NCBI GenBank assembly: GCA_017419405.1
Contig: JAFOLH010000005.1
Location: forward strand, 186,001 to 250,000
Reading direction: 5' to 3'
DNA length: 64,000 nt
Source: Renibacterium sp.
GTDB lineage: Bacteria > Actinomycetota > Actinomycetes > Actinomycetales > Micrococcaceae
Shown piece by piece: positions 35,180 to 43,922 of the stretch (position 1 is its first letter; every line of letters starts with the position of its first letter). The notes beneath the pieces were generated by a model. That model saw only the letters and a program-made list of their open reading frames with translations. It searched no databases and was not told the origin of the DNA. The translations under genes were made by a program, and so were the position numbers.

Positions 35180-37366
35180 ATGACTTCTGAAGACAGCGGA
35201 GCCGCTGTGCCCGAAACCCCTTTCCACGACCTGGATCACTACCTGGCCATTCCGCGTTTGTCCGGATTGACCTTGAGCGCCGACGGACAGCGGCTGGTCA
35301 CCACCGTGGCCACGTTGGACGGCAAAAAGACCGGATACCGCAATGCTTTGTGGGAGATCGATCCGGCCGGTTCAGCTGCGGCGCACCGGCTGACCCGCAG
35401 CGCCAAAGGCGAAAGTTCGGCGGCTTTCGACAAAGCCGGACGATTGCTCTTCACCTCTGCCCGGCCGGACCCGGATTCCGAGGACGACGAGCCGGTCAAC
35501 GCGCTCTGGGAACTGCCAGCAGCCGGAGGTGAAGCCCGGGTGGTGCATTCCCGGGCAGGAGGCGTGCAGGGCTTCATCGCGAGCCCTACGTCCGAGGTGG
35601 TGCTGGTGACCGCCGGGGTCCTTCCGGGCGCGGCGGACGAGGCTGCGGACGAGGAGCTCCGGAAGGCGCGCAAAGACCGCAAAGTCTCGGCGATCTTGCA
35701 CTCGGGTTACCCGGTGCGTTTCTGGGACCAGGACCTCGGGCCTGATCGCACCCAGCTTTTCGTGGTGGAGCCGGGCGCTGCCGAGTCTGGCTCGCCGGCC
35801 AGCGCCGGATCCGAGGCTGCCTCGGTGCTGCGCGCGGTGACCCAGGACATCGGCGTCGGGCTCTTGGAGGCGCACACCGAAATCAGCCCGGACGGTTCCT
35901 TCGCCCTGACCAGCGTTTTGCGTCCCGGGGCGATGGCCGATCTGAGCTATCGCCTGGAGCGGATCGAACTGGCCGACGGCACCCGTTCAGTGGTCTTGGA
36001 AGCCGCCGACGGCGACTTCTTCCCCGGCCCGATCAGCCCGGACGGATCACGTGCCGTAGTGGTGAAAGAGAGCCGCAGCACTCCGGAGCAGGCACCGACC
36101 ATGACGATGTGGATCTTGGACCTGGCGACCGGCGGGATCGAGCAGCTGGCCGCCGAGTGGGACCGTTGGGGAACACCGCAGGCCTGGCTGCCGGACGGTC
36201 GGACCGTCGTGGTCGTCGCGGACGAGAACGGCCGTTCGCCGGTCTTCTTGATCGACGGCGAATCGGGTGCGGTGCGCCGATTGACCCAGGACGATGCGGC
36301 CTACACCAACGTCTTGGCCGCCCCGGACGGTTCAGTGCTCTACGCGCTGCGCAGTTCCTATGCCTTCCCGGCCGAACCGGTGCGCATCGACGTCGCGAAC
36401 GGTGAGACCGTAGCGCTGCGCTCGCCGGTGGCGCGGCCGGATCTGCCCGGCCGGATCGAGGAGGTCAGCACGACGGCGGCGGACGGTTCGACGGTGCGTG
36501 CTTGGCTGATCCTGCCGACCAATGCCGAAAAACCCCTGCCTGGGGAGAACGCTCCCCAGCCGGCTTCGCCGCCCGGGGCCCCTCGCGTTAACCCCGGGGA
36601 GAGCGCTCCCCAACCGGCTTCGCCGGCCGGGGCCCCTCGCGCTCACCCCTTGCTGCTCTGGATCCATGGCGGGCCGTTGGGCTCGTGGAATGCTTGGACT
36701 TGGCGTTGGAACCCGATGATCATGGCCGCCCGGGGCTATGCCGTGCTGTTGCCGGATCCGGCGCTTTCCACCGGTTACGGTCAGGACTTCATCCAGCGCG
36801 GCTGGGGCCGCTGGGGCGCCGAGCCGTTCACCGACCTGATGGCGATCACCGACGCGGTGGTGGCCCGGCCGGACATCGATGCAGCGCGCACCGCGGCAAT
36901 GGGCGGATCGTTCGGCGGCTACATGGCGAACTGGGTGGCGGGCCACACTGACCGTTTCAAGGCCATCGTCACGCACGCAAGCCTGTGGGAGCTGGACGGC
37001 TTCAGCAACACCACCGACGTCGCCTCCTACTGGCGGCGGGAAATGAACCAGCAGATGGGCGCCGAGAATTCGCCGCACAACTCCGTCGCGGAGATCGTGA
37101 GCCCGGTTCTGGTGATCCACGGCGACAAGGATTACCGGGTGCCGATCGGCGAGGGTCTGCGGCTCTGGTACGAATTGTTGGCCAAATCGGCGTTGGCCAC
37201 CGATGCCGAAGGGAAAACGGCGCACCGCTTCCTGTATTTCCCGGACGAGAACCACTGGATCCTCAAGCCGCAGCATGCCCGGGTCTGGTACTCGGTGGTC
37301 GAATCGTTCCTGGCCGAACACGTGCTGGGCCAGGAAGTCGCCGTGGTCAAAGAGCTCGGCCTGTGA
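35180..37366 (+). CDS. S9-family serine peptidase (prolyl oligopeptidase/acylaminoacyl-peptidase type)
   Basis: A 728-residue cytoplasmic peptidase: N-terminal seven-bladed-type propeller (about 15-440) and C-terminal alpha/beta hydrolase. Catalytic residues are Ser577 in GGSFGGYM, Asp651 in GDKDYRVP and His692 in DENHWIL; the oxyanion segment is WIHGGPLGSW. Between the domains lies an oddity: two consecutive 18-residue repeats (455-472, 473-490; GENAPQPASPPGAPRVNP and a variant) encoded by GC-rich hairpin DNA, absent from what I expect of the family. Start ATG chosen at the family N-terminus. A hairpin follows the stop. Confidence 0.9.
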   Translation: MTSEDSGAAVPETPFHDLDHYLAIPRLSGLTLSADGQRLVTTVATLDGKKTGYRNALWEIDPAGSAAAHRLTRSAKGESSAAFDKAGRLLFTSARPDPDSEDDEPVNALWELPAAGGEARVVHSRAGGVQGFIASPTSEVVLVTAGVLPGAADEAADEELRKARKDRKVSAILHSGYPVRFWDQDLGPDRTQLFVVEPGAAESGSPASAGSEAASVLRAVTQDIGVGLLEAHTEISPDGSFALTSVLRPGAMADLSYRLERIELADGTRSVVLEAADGDFFPGPISPDGSRAVVVKESRSTPEQAPTMTMWILDLATGGIEQLAAEWDRWGTPQAWLPDGRTVVVVADENGRSPVFLIDGESGAVRRLTQDDAAYTNVLAAPDGSVLYALRSSYAFPAEPVRIDVANGETVALRSPVARPDLPGRIEEVSTTAADGSTVRAWLILPTNAEKPLPGENAPQPASPPGAPRVNPGESAPQPASPAGAPRAHPLLLWIHGGPLGSWNAWTWRWNPMIMAARGYAVLLPDPALSTGYGQDFIQRGWGRWGAEPFTDLMAITDAVVARPDIDAARTAAMGGSFGGYMANWVAGHTDRFKAIVTHASLWELDGFSNTTDVASYWRREMNQQMGAENSPHNSVAEIVSPVLVIHGDKDYRVPIGEGLRLWYELLAKSALATDAEGKTAHRFLYFPDENHWILKPQHARVWYSVVESFLAEHVLGQEVAVVKELGL
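36542..36643. repeat. tandem palindromic repeat inside the S9 peptidase gene
   Basis: Two 48-bp units (36542-36589 and 36596-36643) spaced by six bases, period 54, so the reading frame is kept. Each opens with a hairpin GGGGAG-(A/G)-ACG/GCG-type loop-CTCCCC and ends CCCCTCGCG. They encode a Pro/Ala-rich linker. Confidence 0.85.
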
Positions 37367-37371
37367 TCCCT

Positions 37372-37410
37372 CCGTGCTTCCCCGCCGGATTGCGCGGCGG
37401 GGAAGCACGG
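37372..37410 (+). terminator. hairpin after the S9 peptidase gene
   Basis: A perfect 16-bp stem (37372-37387 with 37395-37410) and seven-base loop start five bases past the stop. It ends six bases before the -10 box of the next gene, so it also shapes that promoter. Confidence 0.7.
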
Positions 37411-37427
37411 CTGACTAGACTTGGCGG

Positions 37428-37946
37428 GTGAACACTACGAACGCCTTCTCGCTGCGGGCGGCACGGACCGGCGATGTGCCCGCGATCAAGTCCTTGGTTG
37501 CGCCGCTCGCCGAACAGCGGGTGCTGGTGTCGAAGGAGACGGTGGCCTATTTCGAAGGCATCCAGGAGATGGCGGTCGCGGTCGACGAGGTCGGCTCCGC
37601 GGTGATCGGCTGCGGGGCGCTGCATGTGATGTGGGAAGACCTCGCGGAAATCCGGACCTTGGCTGCGGCTCCGGAGTGGCTGGGCAAAGGCGTGGGCCAT
37701 GCGCTGGTCGAAGAACTGCTGGCCCGGGCCCGGGCATTGGGCGTCAGCCGGGTGTTCTGCCTGACCTTCGAAGTGGATTTTTTCCGCAAGCACGGTTTCG
37801 ACGTGATGCCCGACCAAAGTGCGGTGAGCCCGGAGGTGTATTCGGAATTGCTCCGCTCGCACGATGAAGGCGTCGCCGAGTTCCTGGACCTGGCCCGGGT
37901 CAAACCCAATACGCTGGGCAACACCCGGATGATCAAAGCGCTCTGA
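37428..37946 (+). CDS. GNAT amino-acid N-acetyltransferase (ArgA-like)
   Basis: A 172-residue stand-alone GNAT protein resembling actinobacterial N-acetylglutamate synthases of the Rv2747 type, which start arginine synthesis. Acetyl-CoA-binding features include AEIRTLAAAPEWLGKGVGHALVEEL (the R/Q-x-x-G-x-G/A loop as WLGKGVG) and VFCLTFEVDFFRKHGFD. The GTG start has TAGACT (37416-37421) six bases upstream, a leaderless geometry. No other arg genes are nearby; the substrate call is by family similarity. Confidence 0.78.
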   Translation: MNTTNAFSLRAARTGDVPAIKSLVAPLAEQRVLVSKETVAYFEGIQEMAVAVDEVGSAVIGCGALHVMWEDLAEIRTLAAAPEWLGKGVGHALVEELLARARALGVSRVFCLTFEVDFFRKHGFDVMPDQSAVSPEVYSELLRSHDEGVAEFLDLARVKPNTLGNTRMIKAL

Positions 37947-37961
37947 CCGCCGGTCCGGCTT

Positions 37962-39026
37962 TCAGCTTCGTGATCTCCGCCGAGTCAGTGCGGAGGCGCT
38001 ACGGAGCGCGGCATTGCGCAGCGGCAAGCCGTGCCTGGCCATCGCGATCCGGCCCATGGCCGAGCTGGCCCGGGCAACGTTTTGGGCGGCCCGGCGCCGG
38101 CTGCGGTCATACTGCCGCAAGCCCTCATCGAGGCTGCCTGCTGCAGCCAGTGATCGGGCCAGGGCCTCCCCGTCCAGGATGGCTTCGCAGGCACCGCGGC
38201 CCAGGAACGGCGCCATCGCATGCGCCGCATCACCGATCAGCGCCGTCCTTCCGTTGACGAAGCTGCCCAGCGGCGGCAGCACTTCGAGTTGGTGGAACAG
38301 GAATTCGCGGTCCCGCCCGGCGTCCAGGACGCGTTGCACATCCCGGTGCCAGTGCCCGAAGTTCTCCGCCAGCAAGGCCCGGCGCTGCTCCGGCGTGGAA
38401 TCCGAAAGGAGCGCATCGATCCGGGACTGCGGCAACGCGATGCAAGCGAACCAGTTGGTCAAACCTGCCTCCCGCGGGGTGATGCCGAAAAGGCTGCCGG
38501 GGCCCCAGGTTTCGCTCGAGTCGAAGCGCTCTGCGGCGACCGCGCCGCGCCAGACCAGCCGGCCGATCGGACTCGGTGTGCGGTGCGGTTCCGGCCATTT
38601 GATCCGCCGTACGCTGCTGTTGACTCCGTCGGCCCCGACCACGAGGTCGTATCCGGAGAGCTCCGCCGCTTCGGTGAGCGGAGCGTCGAAGCTGAGGCAG
38701 CGCTGAGGCAGCGCGGAGGCAAGCAGACGGAGCAGCCGGGGCCGGGCGATCAGCTGCAGATTCCGGGCGGCCGAGGTGCGCAGGAGCAGCTCGCCGCCGG
38801 GCAGCAGGATGCGGCTGTCGCCCACCGTTTGGCCGGCCGCCATGAGTTCCTCGACGAGGCCGAGCCGGCGGTAGACCTGCAGGGCCTTCGGCCAGACCAG
38901 CAATGCCGTGCCATGCTCGGGGAGTGCCGCGGAACGTTCCCGGACCGCAACCTGCCAACCCTGCCGGTGCAGCGCCAACGCGGTGGCCAGACCGCCGATG
39001 CCGGCGCCCACGATGAGTGCTTTCAT
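37962..39026 (-). CDS. FAD-dependent monooxygenase
   Basis: A 354-residue flavoprotein of the PHBH/UbiH-like group. The N-terminal dinucleotide fold has GAGIGG (7-12), the middle DG motif is VVGADGVNSSVRR and the FAD ribityl motif is LIGDAAHAMAPFLGRGACEAI. Such enzymes hydroxylate aromatic or polyketide-like substrates with NAD(P)H and O2; the substrate is unknown. The second ATG is used because TTGTAG, 17 bases, TAAATT ends seven bases before it on the minus strand. It diverges from a TetR gene with paired operators between them. Confidence 0.88.
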   Translation of the reverse strand: MKALIVGAGIGGLATALALHRQGWQVAVRERSAALPEHGTALLVWPKALQVYRRLGLVEELMAAGQTVGDSRILLPGGELLLRTSAARNLQLIARPRLLRLLASALPQRCLSFDAPLTEAAELSGYDLVVGADGVNSSVRRIKWPEPHRTPSPIGRLVWRGAVAAERFDSSETWGPGSLFGITPREAGLTNWFACIALPQSRIDALLSDSTPEQRRALLAENFGHWHRDVQRVLDAGRDREFLFHQLEVLPPLGSFVNGRTALIGDAAHAMAPFLGRGACEAILDGEALARSLAAAGSLDEGLRQYDRSRRRAAQNVARASSAMGRIAMARHGLPLRNAALRSASALTRRRSRS

Positions 39027-39038
39027 GCTCCACAATTT

Positions 39039-39069
39039 ACTACGCATGTAGTGAAACTACAATTGTAGT
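39039..39069. promoter_or_regulatory. paired TetR-type operators
   Basis: Two ACTAC/GTAGT palindromes, ACTACGCATGTAGT (39039-39052) and the perfect ACTACAATTGTAGT (39056-39069), have centres 17 bases apart. They cover the promoters of both the monooxygenase and the TetR gene, so one repressor could close both. Confidence 0.75.
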
Positions 39070-39080
39070 AAAATTGCCCG

Positions 39081-39635
39081 ATGAGCCAACGGAGCAAGAT
39101 TTCGGACGCTGCGATCGCGCTGCTTGCGGCGCATGGCCTGGCGGCATTGACGCACCGGGCAGTCGATCGCGAGCTGGGCCTGCCGGAGGGCACTACCTCG
39201 AACTACCACCGGACCAAACGCGAGTTGTTGGCTGCGGTCGTGGCCCGCTTGGAGGAACGCGACCGGCAAGAGCTGGAACTGTCCGAGTTGCCGCGGACCC
39301 CCGAAGGCCTGGTCGACGCACTGCTTGAGTTCATCGAGCTGGCACTGGGCGCCGCCTCCCCGCTGGTCCTCGCCAGATTGGCGCTGCTGGCCAATCTGGC
39401 GAACGAGCCGGGTCTGGCGGAGCAACTGCAAGGGGTCCACCTGCGATTGCTGGATGGCGCCGATGCCGTGTTCGGCCAGTTGGGTGCGACCGCGCCGAGG
39501 CGGTCGGCGGAGATTCTGACGGATTACCTCGATGGTTTGCTGATCCACATGAGCACGGTCCCCGGCCGGCGGCCCGAACAGCTCGAAGAACTCCGTCCGC
39601 AACTGGGGTTCTTGGTGGCCGTGTTGTGCCGTTGA
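39081..39635 (+). CDS. TetR-family repressor of the monooxygenase
   Basis: A 184-residue TetR regulator. The N-terminal helix-turn-helix reads ISDAAIALLAAHGLAALTHRAVDRELGLPEGTTSNYHRTKRELL in pattern (residues 7-50), followed by a ligand-binding helical domain. TAAAAT (39069-39074) ends six bases before the ATG, so it is probably leaderless, and the perfect palindrome overlaps its -10/-35 area, implying autorepression. The divergent flavin monooxygenase is the obvious target; the inducer is probably that enzyme's substrate. Confidence 0.85.
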   Translation: MSQRSKISDAAIALLAAHGLAALTHRAVDRELGLPEGTTSNYHRTKRELLAAVVARLEERDRQELELSELPRTPEGLVDALLEFIELALGAASPLVLARLALLANLANEPGLAEQLQGVHLRLLDGADAVFGQLGATAPRRSAEILTDYLDGLLIHMSTVPGRRPEQLEELRPQLGFLVAVLCR

Positions 39636-39685
39636 ACCGCGGACTTAGGATGGGGAATGACGAAGCAGCACCTATGGGGAGCCGA

Positions 39686-40471
39686 ATGGGAATCGAAGAA
39701 CCGACCACTGGCGCGGCCGGCGTGCAGCCGTTGCTCGAAGCGCTGCCGGCCGGCGTCGCGCTGTCCTGGGGGCTCAGCCCTTCCGGCTCCCGGGGGCCGA
39801 AGCCCGGAATGAGCGTGCCCAAGATCGTCGAAGCCGCAATGTCCGTGGCCGACGAAGGCGGGCTTTCCGCGGTGTCGATGAAGAGTGTCGCGGACCGTCT
39901 GGGCTTCACCGCAATGAGCCTGTACCGCTATCTCAAGTCCAAAGACGATTTGCTGATCCTGATGCTGGACGCCGGGTTCGGCCCGGTTCCGGAGCGCCTG
40001 GCCGAAGCGGCGGATTGGCGCGCGAAGTGCTGGGCCTGGGCGTGGGGCATCTACGACTCGGTGTTGCAGCGGCCCTGGCTGGTGGACATCCCGATCGGTG
40101 GGGCACCGATGACGTACTACCAAATGCGCTGGCTCGAGGCATGTTTGCAGGCACTCGCCGGCACTCCGCTCAACGGGGAGCAGAAATTGCACACCGCGCT
40201 CACCCTGAGCTCGATCTCGTTGGCCAATGCCCGGCTGAGCCGCGACATCGGGCAGGGCCCGGGTGCCGCAGACGGCGCCGGCGCCCGGTTCGAGCAGGCG
40301 ATGACGGACTTGCTGCCAGCGGGCGAATTCCCGCAACTGCTGCCATTGCTCCGGGCCGGCGAATTCAGTGCCGACGACTCGACGGCGACGGCGCACGAGC
40401 ACTTCGAGTTCGCCTTGGAACTCGTGCTGGACGGGGTGGCCGGCAGGATCGAAGCAGCTGCGTCGCGATGA
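39686..40471 (+). CDS. TetR-family regulator with TetR-class C-terminal domain
   Basis: A 261-residue regulator with a 45-residue N-terminal extension, the HTH region MSVPKIVEAAMSVADEGGLSAVSMKSVADRLGFTAMSLYRYLKSKDDLL in pattern, and a C-terminal domain of the TetR/TetR_C_1 kind. Several in-frame ATGs exist; TAGGAT (39646-39651) predicts transcription starting near 39658, and GGGGAG four bases before this ATG makes it the best start. It lies 66 bases upstream of dhaKLM in the same direction; regulation of that operon is possible but no operator palindrome is seen. Confidence 0.78.
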   Translation: MGIEEPTTGAAGVQPLLEALPAGVALSWGLSPSGSRGPKPGMSVPKIVEAAMSVADEGGLSAVSMKSVADRLGFTAMSLYRYLKSKDDLLILMLDAGFGPVPERLAEAADWRAKCWAWAWGIYDSVLQRPWLVDIPIGGAPMTYYQMRWLEACLQALAGTPLNGEQKLHTALTLSSISLANARLSRDIGQGPGAADGAGARFEQAMTDLLPAGEFPQLLPLLRAGEFSADDSTATAHEHFEFALELVLDGVAGRIEAAASR

Positions 40472-40537
40472 ACCACGCCTTCGGATGAAATAGGCTGATA
40501 AACACACCCGTTCGGCAAGGAAGCCTGGGAGGCAGTC

Positions 40538-41539
40538 ATGAAAAAACTGATCAATGATCCGAAGAACGTAGTGGCTGAGTCGGTCGACGGCTTCGGGCTG
40601 GCGCATGCGGATCTGGTGCAGGTCCACCGCGATCCCTGGTTCGTCAGCCGGGCGATCCCGAAGGCCGGAAAAGTAGGCCTGGTTTCCGGCGGCGGCTCCG
40701 GCCACGAACCGTTGCACGCGGGTTTCGTCGGTCTCGGGATGCTCGATGCCGCAGTGCCCGGCCCGGTTTTCACCTCGCCGACGCCGGATGGCATCATCCC
40801 GGCGCTGCAGGCAGCCGATTCCGGTGCCGGGGTGTTGCAGATCGTGAAGAACTACACCGGTGATGTGCTCAATTTCGAAACTGCGGCGGAACTGGTGCAG
40901 GCCGGCGGCGTCGACGTGCGCACGGTCCTGGTCAATGACGACGTCGCGGTCGAGGACTCGCTCTACACCGCCGGTAGACGCGGCGTCGCCGGCACGGTGC
41001 TGGTCGAAAAGATCGCCGGAGCGGCGGCGGAACGCGGCGACGCTCTGGATGCGGTCGCCGCCGTGGCGCAACGCGTCGTCGACAATGTGCGCAGCATGGG
41101 TGTTGCGCTTTCCGCCTGTACCGTTCCGCACGCCGGAGTGCCCAGTTTCGAGTTGGCCGAGGACGAAATCGAAATCGGCATCGGCATCCACGGCGAGCCC
41201 GGCCGGCACCGGATCGCCATGGACTCGGCCGACGGCATCGCTGATCGGCTGCTCGAGGCGGTGCTGTCCGACTTCGGCGCCGGAGCGCCGCTGGAGAACG
41301 CACTGCTTTTCGTCAACGGGATGGGCGGCACGCCGTTGAGCGAGCTCTACATCGTCTACCGCCGGGCTGCCGCGGTGCTGGCGGAACGCGGCGTCACGGT
41401 GAGCCGTTCATTGGTGGGCAGCTATGTCACTGCGCTCGAAATGCAGGGTTGCTCGATCACCGTGCTGCGCCTGGATGCCGAAATGACCGAGCTGTGGGAT
41501 GCTCCGGTGCATACCGCGGCGTTGAGATGGGGAATGTAG
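40538..41539 (+). CDS. dhaK: dihydroxyacetone kinase subunit DhaK
   Basis: Substrate-binding subunit of the PTS-dependent dihydroxyacetone kinase. The 333-residue protein is full length and shows [17 protein letters not shown], which holds the substrate, [15 protein letters not shown] and [11 protein letters not shown], the region of the His that binds dihydroxyacetone covalently, and [22 protein letters not shown] precedes the ATG. dhaL starts directly after the stop and dhaM overlaps dhaL, a complete kinase operon. Confidence 0.95.
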   Translation: MKKLINDPKNVVAESVDGFGLAHADLVQVHRDPWFVSRAIPKAGKVGLVSGGGSGHEPLHAGFVGLGMLDAAVPGPVFTSPTPDGIIPALQAADSGAGVLQIVKNYTGDVLNFETAAELVQAGGVDVRTVLVNDDVAVEDSLYTAGRRGVAGTVLVEKIAGAAAERGDALDAVAAVAQRVVDNVRSMGVALSACTVPHAGVPSFELAEDEIEIGIGIHGEPGRHRIAMDSADGIADRLLEAVLSDFGAGAPLENALLFVNGMGGTPLSELYIVYRRAAAVLAERGVTVSRSLVGSYVTALEMQGCSITVLRLDAEMTELWDAPVHTAALRWGM

Positions 41540-42172
41540 ATGCTTGATGTGCAATGGGCCGTGTCCTGGATTCGGGCGGCCGCCGATTCCGTGCACGAAC
41601 ACCGAGCCGGGCTGATCGAGTTGGATCGGGTGATCGGCGACGGCGACCACGGGGAGAATCTGGACCGTGGCTTCGGCGCGGTGGCCGAAAAGCTGGACGG
41701 TGATTTCGCCAACCCCGGCGAAGTTTTCAAAATGGTGGCGATGACCTTGATGTCGGTGGTCGGCGGGGCTGCCGGCCCGCTTTACGGAACCGCCTTCCTG
41801 CGGGCCGCCACCGCCGTCGGCGATTCAGCGGTCTTGGACTCCGCGCGCCTCGCGGCGATGCTGACCGCCGCCCGGGACGGGATCGTGGCCCGGGGCAAAG
41901 CCGAGGCCGGCGACAAAACCATGATCGACGCCTGGACCCCGGCGGTGGAAGCCGCTGATGAAGCAGTGGAAAACGGTCTGGCGCCGGAAGAGCTGCTCGC
42001 CGCGGCCTCGGCGGCCGCCGAAGCCGGAGCTCGGGACACCGAACCGATGGTCGCCCGGAAAGGCCGGGCCAGCTATTTGGGCGAACGAAGTGCGGGGCAC
42101 CGCGACCCCGGAGCCCAGTCGACCGCATTGATTCTCCGCGCCGCTGCGGAATCCGCGAGGGAGGCCGCATGA
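41540..42172 (+). CDS. dhaL: dihydroxyacetone kinase subunit DhaL
   Basis: ADP-binding subunit that passes phosphate from DhaM to dihydroxyacetone on DhaK. The 210-residue helical-barrel protein has the Mg-ADP ligands in IGDGDHGENLDRGF and the later DTEPMVARKGRASYLGERSAGHRDPGA, with GHxDPGA closing the nucleotide site. It abuts the dhaK stop and overlaps dhaM by four bases (ATGA). Confidence 0.95.
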   Translation: MLDVQWAVSWIRAAADSVHEHRAGLIELDRVIGDGDHGENLDRGFGAVAEKLDGDFANPGEVFKMVAMTLMSVVGGAAGPLYGTAFLRAATAVGDSAVLDSARLAAMLTAARDGIVARGKAEAGDKTMIDAWTPAVEAADEAVENGLAPEELLAAASAAAEAGARDTEPMVARKGRASYLGERSAGHRDPGAQSTALILRAAAESAREAA

Positions 42173-42858
42173 GGGTCGCACTGCTGATCGTTTCGCACAG
42201 CGCCAAATTGGCCGATGGCGTGGTGGAACTCGCCGGCCAGATGGCCCCGGACGTCACGATTCTCGCCGCCGGAGGCATGGACGATGGCGGCTTGGGCACC
42301 TCATTGGGCAAGATCGGTGCGGCGATCGCGACAGCCGGGGATTCCGGAATGCTGATCCTGACCGATCTGGGTTCCGCCGTCATGACCGCGGAGGCAGCGC
42401 TGGACCTGGCCGGCGGGCCGGCCGGCGTGCAACTGGCGGACGCTCCGCTGGTGGAAGGCGCGGTGGCCGCCGCGGTGGCGGCCCAAGCCGGCGCCGGGCT
42501 GCCGGCCGTCCGCGCGGCCGCCGAAACCGCACTGACCGGCAGCGCATTGGGCATCGCACCGCCCGGAGCCGAACCCGCGCCGGCCCCATCCGGCAGCGAT
42601 CGCACGATCCGCGCCGATGCGGTGCTGCTGAACCCGATGGGGTTGCACGCCCGCCCTGCCGCCACCCTGGCGGCGGCCTTGGGCGCGATGAACGTGGAGA
42701 TCGAGATCAACGGCGTGGACGGGCAGTCCGTGATGATGCTGATGACGCTCGGCGCGGCCCAGGGCACCGAACTGCACATCGTGGCCAGTGGTCCGGATGC
42801 GCAGCGGGCCGTGGATTTGGTCCGCACCGAGGTGGCAAACGGGTTCGGCGAAATCTGA
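42169..42858 (+). CDS. dhaM: phosphotransferase DhaM with fused HPr domain
   Basis: Phosphoryl donor of the Dha kinase. The 229-residue protein is a two-domain fusion: an EIIA-mannose-like domain (1-135) with phospho-His in IVSHSAKLADG, an Ala/Pro linker, and an HPr domain (about 145-225) with the phospho-His motif GLHARPA. The enzyme I-like third domain found in enteric DhaM is absent, so phosphate must come from the general enzyme I encoded elsewhere. Its presence implies a working PTS in this organism. Confidence 0.92.
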   Translation: MRVALLIVSHSAKLADGVVELAGQMAPDVTILAAGGMDDGGLGTSLGKIGAAIATAGDSGMLILTDLGSAVMTAEAALDLAGGPAGVQLADAPLVEGAVAAAVAAQAGAGLPAVRAAAETALTGSALGIAPPGAEPAPAPSGSDRTIRADAVLLNPMGLHARPAATLAAALGAMNVEIEINGVDGQSVMMLMTLGAAQGTELHIVASGPDAQRAVDLVRTEVANGFGEI

Positions 42859-42873
42859 GTCGGCCGGGCCGGC

Positions 42874-43818
42874 TCAACCGGGCAGCTTGAGCCCGGCAGC
42901 GCTGGATTCGGCGAGGCCGTCATGGACCAGATCCGCCAGGATCCGTTCCAGCCGGGTGGAGTCGCTGGCCAGTGCGTGCAGACGCTGCAACGACGGGTCG
43001 CCGTCTTCGGCCGGCCCGTCCAGGCCGACGGCGGGGGTGAAGAACAGGCTGCGCGGCACCGGATGTTCGGCGTGCCGGAGCACCGCCATGACGGCTCCGC
43101 GGAGTTGCCGGTCGGTTCCGGCCCAAGGCTGCCCTTTCGGCTGGTAGGTCGGTTCGGGTTCGCCGGCGGCAAGCCAGGCGCAGTCCGTGCGTACCGGGCA
43201 GGCGGCGCACTTCGGCGATCGCGCCGTGCACAGCAGCGCGCCCAGTTCCATCGACGCCGCGTTCCAGGACACCGACGTTTCCCGGTCCAGCGGCAGCAAA
43301 GCCTCGGCCAACTGCATTTCGGCGGCATTGAGACTCGGCGCGGGCAGCGCGGTGCCGCTGAACAGCCGGGCTTCGACCCGGCGGACATTGGTGTCCACCA
43401 CGGTGGACCGGACTCCGAAGGCGAATGCCGCGACTGCCGCCGCGGTGTAGTCGCCGATGCCGGGCAACGATTTGAGTGCAGCCACCGTAGCCGGGACTGC
43501 GTCGTCGAACTCCGAGCTGATCCGGGTTGCCGCGGCATGCAACCGCAAAGCCCGGCGCGGGTAACCCAACCGGCCCCAGGCCCGGACCGCTTCGCCGCTG
43601 GGTTCGGCGGCCAGATCGGATGGCCGCGGCCACCGGCGCAGCCATTCCTGCCAGACCGGGAGCACCCGGACCACCGGTGTCTGCTGCAACATCACCTCGC
43701 TGACCAACACGCCCCAGGGCGTCCGGTCGGCGGACCGCCAAGGCAGGTCCCGGGCATTCGTGCTGAACCAATCGATGATCCGGTGCTGCACGTGGCTGGT
43801 GGTTTGCGGGAGTTGCAC
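42874..43818 (-). CDS. mutY: A/G-specific adenine glycosylase
   Basis: Removes adenine mispaired with 8-oxoguanine. The 314-residue protein shows SEVMLQQTPV with catalytic Glu41, the helix-hairpin-helix LPGIGDYTAAA, catalytic Asp142 in VDTNVRRVE, and the iron-sulfur ligands Cys197, Cys204, Cys207 and Cys213 in the C-x6-C-x2-C-x5-C pattern. The C-terminal 8-oxoG-recognition part is short. The start is a GTG with TAGCTT (minus strand, 43826-43831) seven bases upstream, a leaderless layout; longer frames upstream are antisense. Confidence 0.93.
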   Translation of the reverse strand: MQLPQTTSHVQHRIIDWFSTNARDLPWRSADRTPWGVLVSEVMLQQTPVVRVLPVWQEWLRRWPRPSDLAAEPSGEAVRAWGRLGYPRRALRLHAAATRISSEFDDAVPATVAALKSLPGIGDYTAAAVAAFAFGVRSTVVDTNVRRVEARLFSGTALPAPSLNAAEMQLAEALLPLDRETSVSWNAASMELGALLCTARSPKCAACPVRTDCAWLAAGEPEPTYQPKGQPWAGTDRQLRGAVMAVLRHAEHPVPRSLFFTPAVGLDGPAEDGDPSLQRLHALASDSTRLERILADLVHDGLAESSAAGLKLPG

Positions 43819-43922
43819 AGCATCAAAGCTAACAGTTGGCGCGGCTCGGCGTTGCCTGTGATTTGGCTCCGCTGCGGCGTGGGATCGCTGCTGCCGGGCT
43901 GATCTTCCGTAGGCTGGTGCGC

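Noticed and set aside
38014-39068. Plus-strand frames opposite the flavin monooxygenase
   Set aside because: Antisense to a gene with all FAD motifs intact; no start signals.
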